Origin: Pachyseris speciosa
Lineage: Eukaryota; Cnidaria; Anthozoa; Scleractinia; Pachyseridae
Assembly (NCBI GenBank): GCA_016490735.1
Contig: JAEMWC010000123.1
Coordinates: 642,501 to 706,500, forward strand
Direction: 5' to 3'
Length of the DNA stretch: 64,000 nucleotides
Under the pieces are notes generated by a model. The model ran no database searches, was not told where the DNA came from, and was given only the letters and a program-made list of their open reading frames with translations. This document shows positions 56,701 to 64,000 of this stretch, one piece after another (the first letter of the stretch is position 1; the number at the start of each line of letters is the position of its first letter). The position numbers were made by a program, and so were the translations under genes.

Positions 56701-59176
56701 ATGTACTCTTCAATAAAAGCTCGACCAATTTGCTGCAAAAGGTGAATAACACAGTATCACATTTAGTACAGTCTATCAGTCAGTTTGTTAAAGTATATCA
56801 GTTCAGAGAGCAAATAGACGCTTTTATGTAAAACATCTGTTACATTGTAGGTGAAGATTATTAATAATATGTTATATTAATCCATTTCATTTTTGTGATT
56901 TCATAGCACATTACCTGGCCAATTATATGAAGACAGGTCAATGGCTATACATTTTACAGCAAACAGACAAGGAACAGTTTCTCCTTGGCCTGATTGACAA
57001 CACAACATCAGACAAAAAAGCGAAAAATAAAATATCACAAGATTGATGGATCAATAACAATTGAAAATTTGAGTAAACTTAATTGTTTTTAAATCCAGAT
57101 AGCTAGAAATAAAGATTATAGTGCCATGTGGAGGAATCCAAATACTGTCTTGGATGTTAGACTTTTTTTGCCCCAGTTTTAACCTACAACCTTGTTGGAG
57201 TACTGAGGGGTCTCTGAGAATTTGGCCCCTATATACACCACACCCCCATCACTTAAATATTCCCAAGATCCACCCCTCCCCCTCCCCCTGTCCCCCACCC
57301 CCAAAGGTACCATACAGGAGGTGGCAGGTTCAAACCCTAGTCAGATCAACACTATGGGTCTTTAAAGAATTGAGGAGAAGGTGCTGCCTTTGTAGTGACA
57401 TCTGCAAATGGTTAGACTTATTGTAGGCCCTGTCTCACAACTTCGAAAAGAGTAGGGGATGAAGTTCCTGGTGTGGTGGTCTAACTTTATCTCTCATCTG
57501 ATGGTTGGGTGGGTAAATGCTCAGAGATATTAGCTATATAAGCTTAGTACTCTTAAAATCCAAGGATAAATGAAGTATACCATTATGTGTCAGGGGTTTC
57601 ATGAGAAGCCTGCAACCAGCAAAAATCACCGCCTACTTTGTCAGAATTTACCTCTTACCGCCGCCTACTTTGTCCATGTTTTCATTTGTTAAAAGAATTC
57701 ATCAGGTTGCCGCCTACTTTCACAACTTATGCTCAGAAGGCTATTTCAAAACTTATTGAAACCCCTGTATGTATGTTTGTCACATACCTTAAAAAGAGGG
57801 TCAGTTGGATCCAAGAGGTATGTGTAAGAGTAAGTTGTATTGAAATGTCCCCAGCTTCCAAGCCTTGTCACATTGGCAGTTGGATAGACTCTTGTGAAGC
57901 CATCTGGAACATGTCCAGCAAAAGCTGGTAACACTGGGGTCATACCAAGAGCTCGCATCCGTTCAACAATTTTATGCTGTAAAGCCAACTGATTTGTGTG
58001 CCACGACAATGACAGAGGGCCTCCCCAACCTCGTATATTACCCATTCTGGACCTGTGAAATGGTAAAAATCTGCCATTAAACAAAATGAACCCAAAGGAA
58101 TACAATTATATGGTAATGGCAATCTTATGCTCATGTAAAGTGAAGGGGGACAAAAAGGATTCAATTTTTATTGGGAACCTGTGATAAAATAATACATGGG
58201 AATGGGATGAATTTGGGTTGGAACTGAAACACTAAGTTATTAAGGGAAATTGGCCAACATTAACTAGGAGTCAATATTATGAAAGCCACGGTGCTTCTTA
58301 TACTCACATGCAGCCAGTCGACACCATCGCCTGATGAAGACCAGCAGTATAGCGGTCGAAACATCGTGATCCACATCTTTGTGACTCAATCGTGAGACAA
58401 AAGATTAACTCAGCTATCATTAACTAGGAGATTCAGAGTTGACATTTTGAAGGCTACCTCTCTGTCTGAGCCAACAAAATCCCTTTTAACACCTGCGTTG
58501 CAAGTTGAGGTTGGGTACTCTGGGACCTGGGGGCTGGTACCACCAACCCAAACCCAGGTCGGTAGAACACCCTATAAGCCTGCCCTACCCGCAACCCAGC
58601 CAAGAGCCCTGCCTGCCACACCCAGCCCCAGACCAAGCACTCATCACATTGAACTAAGAGTTCAGTGGAAGGAAAAAAAATTAATAATTATAATAAAACT
58701 AAAAGGAGGGGAGGGAGGGGAAATACCTGAAAACACACGAGCTACCATGCCCCATACATATGAGCACATGCAAAAAAGCGCACACAAAAAATACAATGGA
58801 ACCACTGCTGACCACTGGACTACCTGAAGACATCAGACATAATCCAGAAGGTTATAAGGCTGCTGGCAACCCACAATAATGTTATTTGTGGTGTGGCAAA
58901 TCAGATAAATAAATAAATGCCACACCAAGCCATGCCACGCCAATAACTGAGCATACTTGCTCCTGGTCATTAACTAGGTTAAATTGCATTTAACCCCATT
59001 TAAATCCCTTTTCAGTGTAAAAGAACATGTCATAAAACTTAACTGTGGTAGTCGGCTTAAGGGTTTACAAGCTATGGTGACTTAGAGAAGGTGAGCATGA
59101 GGGTAGAATTTTATACACTGAATTGCTATTTAACTGCTGAGGTTTAGGGGAAGGGGTGGAAAACTAAGGACATTAA

Positions 59177-59243
<67 letters not shown>

Positions 59244-61490
59244 GCTGGCTTTTTTTTCTTTTTGTTTTTAATTTTTTAAGAAGATTATGACACAAAGCCT
59301 TTTGTGATTTTTAAGAACATTGATATTGACATTGAAATCCAAGAAGGAGCCACGATGTAATTTTTTTTAAGAATATTTTTTTTGCCACCACCTCGTAAAT
59401 ACAACCGTCTTACATAATTTTTTTTAATGAAGTTTTTAGCAATACTTTTACAATATTTATACGGATTATAATTACGAGAGATTCAAGTTGTGAGAAGATT
59501 TGACTCTGTTTCTTATTCTTCAATCTGTAAATATGTTGTTTATTTCGATAGTTCTTACAAATTATGACAATTTGAATAAAGATTATTATGATTATTTTAA
59601 AAATTATTATTATAATTATTATTATTACTATTAGTGCAGAGCCCTGACTGTATTCAGCCATCTGCACACCTCACCCCTGTGATGGTCCATCTAACAGAAG
59701 ATCAAAAGTATCACATACCATGCAAGGAATGCTGGTCCCCCAAAATGCTGATCAAGATCCTGCTGTGTCAGATTCATCTTCAGATAAACTCTTTGCCAGA
59801 TGGCTTCCTGTCCATTGAAAGCTAGAGGTAGATTGATGCCGCTCATGGCCATCCAGTCAATTTCACGCTCCCAGCGAGTCCAGTTCCACCACACAAAAGA
59901 ATAACTTACTGTACACACATTCTGGTAGTAACGGAATCTAAAGGAAAGGGAAAAATTGAAAATTTATAAAGGGCAACTTTCTATGGGGTGTTAAGGAGTC
60001 AGAGGGCTTAAGGAACTGGAAAATAGTGAGCATAGTGTATGGTTAGGAAGTTTTCTGTTTGGTCTGTGGTCCAGAAAATAGCATCCCTCTCCCATATATA
60101 GAAGGTAGCAGGAATTTCTGAGGAGAATAGTCGTATCGAAAGGCTGAACTCCTCAAAGAAATGTATGAAGTAAAATGGGTAGGGTTCCTATAGATCACTG
60201 GTATGGATATTACTACAACAGCATATGGTAGGATTGTAATATAGAGCTGGATATTGTATGGTGTTAGTTAAGAATGAGGTTTGAGCATGATTTTCTACTT
60301 TCATTTGCCTTTCTACTACAACTCTAGACAAGAGTTTAACCCTCACACCCTCCCTTGGAATACAAATTTCTGATTTCAAAACAACAAAACTCTTTTGTGC
60401 CTCACTGGCACTCTGAGAAACTCTTCTAACAAAAGGTAGGAAAACTTGAAATAGATGACATTTGGTGTTGTATTGTTGTCCTTGCCCCAAACCCTGGGGG
60501 AGGTAAGTGCCATCTTACTGGTAATGATACTTGTAGCAGATTTGCCAACTCTCCCAGATACCGTTACAGAACGAATCTCCTGGCCTCCCAGATTGGTCAC
60601 CAAATCTCCCGGATAAAAGCGACTTGGGATCTTAAATTTTAAAATAAGCTAGTTTCTCGATTTAAATTTTCCAAAATTCAAGAAATATCAGTTTAAGACT
60701 GCATTTGTGTGCATATTTCACCCAATCTGTCAAAAGCTTACACGGAAAGCAAAGACATAGTTGCTATATAAGTGACTGCCTGATTGGACAAAAGTTAACC
60801 ACTTAAAGCCCACAACAAAAATGCTTCAGTTACCCATGAATTTTGAACGATTTTCATTTTTTTTTTTTGGGGGGGGGGGGGGGGTGCGGGAATGCATTGT
60901 TTTTTTTTTTGTTTTTTTTTTATTTAAGCTCTTTTTTTGGGGGGGGGGGGGGGGGGGGTAGGGGGATAATGTGGGGATTGCCCCAAAGAGGGAATCTCCT
61001 GGTTCAGACCTCCAGAGGTTGGCATCTCTGCTGTAGTGGCTCTTACAACACACCTGTTTGGGCTGGTGATTCTGACAGTGGTTTTGACAACAGGGAAAGG
61101 ATCAGGAATCTTGAGTTGATTTCCACTCCAGGACACATGACCATGGCACGTATACTTTAGGAAGTGCGAAAAACCCATTGCTGCTGCAACTCCACTTGTG
61201 GCAGTAATAACTAGCTTTCCATCTGTAGCATTGGTGATGTATTCAAAAGTATCCAGATCTTGATGAGATCCAAAGCTAGGGTTAATCACTATGGTAAAAT
61301 TTGAGGCAAATGTAGGACCGATTAACCTTGTTATCAGGTCTAGAACGGCCTGCTCCTGAACAGCCGCTGAGGTTTTGGTCTTTATATGAGCAAACTGCTT
61401 GAATCTAGAGCTGTCCACGTATAAACCATAACACATATGGATCACAATTGACCCGATCATGAGCAGCAAGCCAATGCTTTTGCACGACAT
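47739..61490 (-). CDS. NAGLU: Lysosomal alpha-N-acetylglucosaminidase, 7 exons
   Basis: GH89 enzyme that removes terminal alpha-GlcNAc during heparan sulfate breakdown in lysosomes; loss in humans causes Sanfilippo syndrome B. Exons in transcript order: 61490-61054, 59937-59719, 58052-57788, 56732-56489, 55742-55581, 49562-49178, 48285-47739. All borders are GT/AG, phases agree, and the product is 752 residues (human 743). A signal-peptide-like stretch opens the protein ([20 protein letters not shown]). Family blocks: [76 protein letters not shown] and [16 protein letters not shown] and PEGI are the segments where I expect the two catalytic glutamates. An upstream in-frame ATG at 61568 would add 26 residues before the signal peptide, so 61490 is preferred. 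The gene appears intact. Confidence 0.95.
50314..50456 (+). repeat. 5' LTR of the gypsy element
   Basis: Begins TGTAATGATG and ends GGTTATTACA. It contains AATAAA (50410-50415) as a likely poly(A) signal. It is followed directly by TTTTGGCGACAGGGATG, where the tRNA primer-binding site should be; I did not assign the tRNA. Confidence 0.95.
50495..51286 (+). CDS. Gag polyprotein of the gypsy element
   Basis: 263 residues, open from start to stop. The N-terminal two thirds look like a retrotransposon capsid (retrotrans_gag type, for example [17 protein letters not shown]). The C-terminal part has two zinc knuckles: [13 protein letters not shown], with one fewer residue than usual before the His, and the canonical [15 protein letters not shown] basic tail follows. 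This is the only apparently intact reading frame of the element. A pol frame begins just after the stop. Confidence 0.85.
   Translation: MATYGKIGECKEPEESWTQYIERLEQYFLANEVEDVGKKRAILLSVCRSKTYALARDLLQPGRPAETTFKKIVETLEKHFSPKPSEIVERFKFHSHNRKEGEGVAAYMAALRKLSEHCNFGETLPEMLRDCLVCSINDEKIQRRLLAEPQLKLKKAKEIALAMELASKHMVDIQLEVTPSNVHQVSFAAKHKGKNPASNTECYRCGDKHEASTCHFKDAQCFKCGKRGHLAKACRNKSSVKANKGTESGRRDTRHPGIQGKNT
51290..54370 (+). pseudogene. Pol region of the gypsy element (protease-RT-RNase H-integrase), broken
   Basis: Protease: active-site DTGA at about 51440 and the LLGRDWL motif at about 51645. A TGA at 51896 ends the frame before RT. RT fragments follow in other frames at about 51900-52250, where the stretch between the first conserved block and [11 protein letters not shown] lacks expected sequence. 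From 52249 a frame gives the catalytic IDDIL, the primer-grip region, and RNase H ([14 protein letters not shown], about 52700). Integrase starts at about 53345 with a CNKC zinc finger. Its core ([18 protein letters not shown]) spans about 53545-53780 and is then cut short by a deletion after APYHP (about 53803), with the C-terminal part in a new frame (53867-54370). Confidence 0.85.
54479..54623 (+). repeat. 3' LTR of the gypsy element
   Basis: Matches the 5' LTR with a few substitutions and one extra TG in the (GT)n run. It is preceded by the purine run AGAGAGGAGGAA (54467-54478), the expected polypurine tract. Confidence 0.95.
54673..55080. mobile_element. MITE with about 36-bp inverted ends
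   Basis: Starts TTGGCCATGTTCTAAATGAG and ends with the complement CTCATTTAGAACATGGCCAA; AAGGGCCTGGGAA continues the match inward. About 408 bp, AT-rich, non-coding. The target duplication is unclear. It lies only about 45 bp from the gypsy 3' LTR, in NAGLU intron 5. Confidence 0.8.
55785..55960 (+). repeat. (TCA)n-rich microsatellite
   Basis: Interrupted TCATCATCATC and TTCATC runs, with (ATC)n at 55861-55890, in NAGLU intron 4. Confidence 0.9.
55976..56300 (-). mobile_element. tRNA-Thr-like SINE in NAGLU intron 4
   Basis: The minus-strand head at 56041-56113 folds as a tRNA (GGCTTGTCAGCTCAGTTGG; anticodon stem CTGCA/TGCAG; T arm GTGGGTTTGAGTCCC; acceptor closed by AAGCC) and would present AGT (Thr), but it has C rather than T at position 33. 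The surrounding sequence (GATCATCGCAGTTATGAC, AAGCCTGAA) parallels the SINE array at 39.3-40.2 kb, so it is the same superfamily. Part of the unit (GTGATCACAGTTACGAAC...AAGCCTGAAAAAA) repeats at 56231-56290. Confidence 0.7.
58331..58370 (+). ncRNA. Hammerhead-like motif, imperfect
   Basis: CTGATGA at 58331, then A, GACC, an 11-base loop, GGTC and GAAAC. This is the hammerhead core order with a perfect 4-bp stem II, but with one extra A before stem II and no good stem III or cleavage-site U after it. It lies in NAGLU intron 2, about 140 bp before copy B of the dispersed repeat. Probably a decayed ribozyme of a Penelope-like or related element; chance is possible. Confidence 0.3.
58507..59003. 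repeat. Dispersed repeat family, copy B (about 500 bp)
   Basis: Same strand and order of landmarks as 23797-24297, with one extra AT-rich segment (about 58858-58915, AATCAGATAAATAAATAAAT). The G-run block (58705-58720) is slightly weaker than in copy A. It lies in NAGLU intron 2. Confidence 0.8.
59178..59243 (+). repeat. (TTA)n microsatellite
   Basis: About 22 copies with one interruption, in NAGLU intron 2. A second AT-rich trinucleotide patch lies at about 59597-59632. Confidence 0.95.
60858..60962 (+). repeat. Paired T-tract/G-tract homopolymer blocks
   Basis: T10 then G15 (about 60859-60884), then T-rich sequence and again T7 then G19 (about 60934-60959). The two blocks look like a short duplication in NAGLU intron 1, close to the exon 1 donor. 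The G runs could fold as quadruplexes and are prone to sequencing error. Confidence 0.8.
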
Positions 61491-61568
61491 GCCGTGTACT
61501 TGGCACTTCTTTGGGCGATAATCATGTGACTGTCCCGCGGGAAGGGTCCAAGATCGCGCCTCTCTCAA

Positions 61569-61880
61569 AGCTCCCGAACATTTTCGGAGCCAATCAAAGT
61601 GTTCATTACGTGAAATTCTGTTTTTAAGAAGAATTTTGAAGGCTGAAACTTTGAGAATTTTAGAAAGGTTTGAGAAAAACTTCTCGGGATTGATTAAATT
61701 TTGTCACGCAACGCTACAGTCCTCTTCTTGTCATGTAACGCCCATTTTTCCAGGAGTATTACGCGTGAAAGGATTATAAATGTTACAGGTTTAGTTTGAT
61801 TTCAGGTTATTTTTTATTTAACCTAGGTCAAAGTGAAATTCCTTTGTCTTCTAACCCTAATTAGTCATTATTAGACATAC
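61569..61880. other. NAGLU: Upstream flank of NAGLU
   Basis: Presumed promoter. CATGTGAC-like and CACGTGA-like E-box variants are weak: ATCATGTGACTG at about 61523 lies in the 5' leader and GTCATGTAACG at about 61730. The first contains TCATGTGAC, close to the CLEAR element (TCACGTGAC) bound by TFEB on lysosomal genes. No firm assignment. Confidence 0.25.
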
Positions 61881-62600
61881 ACGACAACAACAACAAACTT
61901 TATTTGCATGACAGCATGACCGTAAAAATTACAGTACTGCAAAAGTAAATCAAGGTGCTACTAAACATGAGGATATCAACTTAGCAAACTGCCTGTAAAT
62001 AAATTATCATTGAAGCTGATTTATACAGTCTATTATATTCCGGTTTCTATTAAGTATTTTATCATAAATAAAACGACATTTCTAATTGAGGAATTACTTT
62101 TTCTAATTCTAATTGTATACTTTACAAAGGGCATAGACCATCACTGCAGATGTGCAAGAGCGCAGGTGCAGTGTTATATTGTAAAATATACAACTAGGCG
62201 CAAGTGTTCGGGATTCTGTGTCACTCAGACATAGTTCATGCATGTCCGATGGCGGTAAAAGCCTCCACCGTTCCAGTAATTGTGCGCGCTGGAAAACTGT
62301 GTTTCAGTTTGTGTCTGTCTTTGGACTGACCTCAATAAATTTCTTCGGATGGAATTGTCTGGTCCCCTACCCTGTCGCTTAATTCTTAAGTGAGACTGGT
62401 AGAATGGATTTACGCTGCGTACTGACCAAAAATCACTTAAAACATGATTGTAAGTCGTACCACTTTCCTTCCCTTTTTCGAGTGTTGGCCGTTTCAAAAC
62501 ATTCGCAATTTTTGCATTGACAGAACCAGTAGTGGTACAATATTCATTTTTGACAATTAAAGGCGTGGCCGTCTCTTCTCTGCACACTTTCAATATACAG
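61881..62600 (-). mobile_element. Probable retroelement 3' end with (GTT)n tail
   Basis: On the minus strand the sequence runs to CATGCAAATAAAGTTTGTTG and a (GTT)n tail (plus-strand CAACAACAACAAAC at 61882-61896). This style of 3' end is typical of CR1/L2-like LINEs and their SINEs. An open frame on the same strand (62593-62225, 122 codons) has no recognisable domain. Boundaries and family are uncertain. Confidence 0.4.
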
Positions 62601-62859
62601 TATCTGTTTCTGAATATGCGGTTCCCATGTGCAACATCTGTATTTAAGCTGTATGGGGTCTAATTATGGCAAGGTAAGCTTGCTCTTTCACTTGGGACAA
62701 CGAAATAGTTTCATCTTCATCTTGTATCACTGATATCAGACACACAGATTGCAAAGTCTTTAACATCTAGGATAGGATATCTACCGATTTTTACGCCAAA
62801 TGCCGTTCACTAAATAAAATCATAATTAAGTTTTTATCCTTCTATCAGCCTTAAGTATA

Positions 62860-63108
62860 AATCTACTGCGCGCCTACCATACCGCCAGCTACGCAGTACA
62901 TGTATTAGATTTTGAGCTCGAGATTTCTATCCCGTGATAGCTGATGAGGGCGCAGCCCGAATCAACAATTTCCGCATAGAAATCGAGAGCCAATAATATA
63001 ATTGTCTATAATCTACTAGTCGTTCAATATTAAACAAGTAAATTATCTAAATCCTCTTCCTCGCAGACACTTCGGAAACACGAAGCGTTGACAACGGTAC
63101 TCACTATC
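62860..63108 (+). repeat. Dispersed hairpin repeat family, copy 2
   Basis: Shares with the copies at 38.1 kb and 63.8 kb the palindromic core (CGTGATAGCTGATGAGGGCG with CGCATAGAAATCGAGAG), then ATCTACTAGTCGTTCAA, AAGTAAATTATC, CAGACACTTCG and ACTCACTATCTAT. The inner palindrome is partly eroded here (AATCAACAATTTCCGC). The retrozyme-like element is inserted at its right end. Confidence 0.75.
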
Positions 63109-63326
63109 TATTTAACAACTTACAGTGAAAACGTAAAGCTTGTGGGATGTGGCTGGAGTGACAAGGATATACCTCACAAATTAATGTGATTTGGTAAGCT
63201 GAAGCCACTCTAAAGGCACTAAGGCCACATGGTAGCGGGCATTACCCCATCATCATCCCACAAGCTTTACGTTTTCACTGCTTGTTTTATGGATATGTGG
63301 GTACTTGAGCCTGAGCATTAGCTATG

Positions 63327-63369
63327 CCATGCTGATGAGGCCTAACAAGGCCGAAACAGCTGTCCATGG
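63327..63369 (+). ncRNA. Type I hammerhead ribozyme 1
   Basis: Stem I is CCATG (63327-63331) with CATGG (63365-63369). The core CTGATGA is at 63332-63338, stem II GGCC/GGCC (63339-63342 and 63349-63352) closes the loop TAACAA, and GAAA is at 63353-63356. The minimal stem III (CAGCTG, 63357-63362) is followed by T and C. Predicted cleavage is after C 63364. Every conserved core base is present. Outer sequence adds a further 16-bp pairing (GAGCCTGAGCATTAGC at 63307 with GCTAATGCTTGGGCTC at 63372). The very short stem III is typical of animal type I hammerheads. Confidence 0.92.
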
Positions 63370-63582
63370 CTGCTAATGCTTGGGCTCAATCTTTGCTTTG
63401 GTAGATTTAAGGGGTAATGCCCGCTACCATGTGGCCTTAGTGCCTTTAGAGTGGCTTCAGCTTACCAAATCACATTAATTTGTGAGGTATATCCTTGTCA
63501 CTCCAGCCACATCCCACAAGCTTTACGTTTTCACTGCTTGTTTTATGGATATGTGGGTACTTGAGCCTGAGCATTAGCTATG

Positions 63583-63625
63583 CCATGCTGATGAGGCCTA
63601 ACAAGGCCGAAACAGCTGTCCATGG
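63583..63625 (+). ncRNA. Type I hammerhead ribozyme 2
   Basis: Identical copy, exactly 256 bases after the first: CCATG 63583-63587, CTGATGA 63588-63594, GAAA 63609-63612, predicted cleavage after C 63620, CATGG 63621-63625. Cleavage at both sites would release a 256-nt RNA (63365-63620) with ends suited to circularisation. Confidence 0.92.
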
Positions 63626-63764
63626 CTGCTAATGCTTGGGCTCAATCTTTGCTTTGGTAGATTTAAGGGGTAATGCCCGCTACCACGTGGCCTTAGTGCC
63701 TTTAGAGTGGCTTCAGCTTACCAAATCACATTAATTTGTGAGGTATATCCTATTTAACAACTTA

Positions 63765-63990
63765 GATTATTCGCTCTCGTTTTCTATCGCGTGATAGCTG
63801 ATGAGGGCGCCGCCCGAATCAGCTATCACGCATAGAAATCGAGAGCGAATAATCTAATTGTTTTAGTATAAATCTACTAGTCGTTCAAAAAAGTAAATTA
63901 TCCAAATTCTCCCCACAGACACTTCAAAAACGCGAAAAAGCGGGCGCCATTTTGTTGACAACCACTAATCACTATCTATCACAGATTATA
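63765..63990 (+). repeat. Dispersed hairpin repeat family, copy 3
   Basis: Best-preserved palindrome of the family: GATTATTCGCTCTCGTTTTC with its complement GATTTCTATGCG... reversed at 63822-63857, around the inner stem GTGATAGCTGAT / ATCAGCTATCAC and GGGCG/CGCCC. The body follows (AGTATAAATCTACTAGTCGT, CAGACACTTC, CACTATCTATCACAGA) and runs to near the end of the window, so its right end may be cut off. Confidence 0.75.
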
Positions 63991-64000
63991 TAATAAGGTG

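Larger units (their letters stand above)
63123..63750 (+). mobile_element. Retrozyme-like element with two hammerhead ribozymes
   Basis: A 628-bp insertion flanked by the 14-bp duplication TATTTAACAACTTA (63109-63122 and 63751-63764). Nearly two direct 256-bp units run from about 63257 to 63750 and are almost identical (CCACAAGCTTTACGTTTTCA at 63259 and 63515). Each contains a full hammerhead ribozyme. Left of them, 63123 to about 63246 is an inverted part-copy of the same unit. There is no open frame. The tandem units, type I hammerheads, short length and LINE-style target duplication match the non-autonomous retroelements described in animals as retrozymes, which spread through small circular RNAs; Penelope-like elements show similar ends. 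Mobilising enzymes would come from elsewhere. Confidence 0.85.

Noticed and set aside
62225..62593. 122-codon minus-strand frame as a gene
   Set aside because: No recognisable domain, and it lies in sequence that looks like a retroelement 3' region.
62938..62970. Hammerhead-like CTGATGAGGGCGCAGCCCGA in the hairpin repeat (also at 63797)
   Set aside because: The core would read GAAT instead of GAAA, and the match is fully explained by the larger palindrome GTGATAGCTGAT/ATCAGCTATCAC.
1..64000. CRISPR arrays, operons, prophage or toxin-antitoxin systems
   Set aside because: Spliced animal genes dominate and no regularly spaced repeats of CRISPR type are present.

Overview
The window looks like nuclear DNA of an intron-rich marine invertebrate. 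A cnidarian, most likely a stony coral or another anthozoan, fits best. The three recognisable genes are clear orthologues of animal genes with vertebrate-like exon structures, and the spaces between them hold the mix of small inverted-repeat transposons, tRNA-derived SINEs, LINE tails and microsatellites typical of coral genomes. The species assignment is inference. There are no bacterial operons, CRISPR arrays or rRNA genes. || Layout. 1-7.4 kb is gene-free and built of transposons: a 1.4-kb inverted-repeat element carrying a broken RecQ-type helicase fragment, a related 446-bp element, and microsatellites. 7.4-9.2 kb (+) is an intact single-exon POMGNT2-like glycosyltransferase, with a SINE just after its stop. 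12.5-13.9 kb (-) is a seven-transmembrane protein that may be a gustatory-receptor-like (GRL) protein. 15.45-41.9 kb (+) is a complete p107/p130-type retinoblastoma-like gene. I assembled 29 exons, which keep phase throughout except for a 2-base surplus in exon 11. Its promoter has E2F-type sites and its introns hold at least eight identifiable transposon insertions. 45.4-47.0 kb is a 5'-truncated LINE with a foldback element inserted inside it. 47.7-61.5 kb (-) is a complete seven-exon NAGLU-like lysosomal alpha-N-acetylglucosaminidase, with a decayed Ty3/gypsy LTR retrotransposon in intron 5. 61.6-64 kb is repeats, including a 628-bp insertion with two perfect type I hammerhead ribozymes in tandem. 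|| Most interesting. The element at 63123-63750 has the full signature of a metazoan retrozyme: tandem 256-bp units, canonical self-cleaving hammerheads, no coding capacity and a 14-bp target-site duplication. It predicts a 256-nt circular RNA. Several other insertions could be resolved to the base by their target-site duplications: two related elements (9 bp), a foldback element in a LINE (10 bp), the LINE itself (15 bp), a piggyBac-type MITE (TTAA), the gypsy element (5 bp) and a four-unit SINE array (14 bp). || How the genes relate. POMGNT2 (O-mannose glycan synthesis in the ER), the p107-like protein (cell-cycle transcription) and NAGLU (heparan sulfate breakdown in lysosomes) share no pathway. 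They are independent neighbours, and the p107-like gene and NAGLU lie tail to tail. All exon boundaries were placed by hand from GT/AG sites, phase and similarity to remembered human proteins; no alignment or database search was run.
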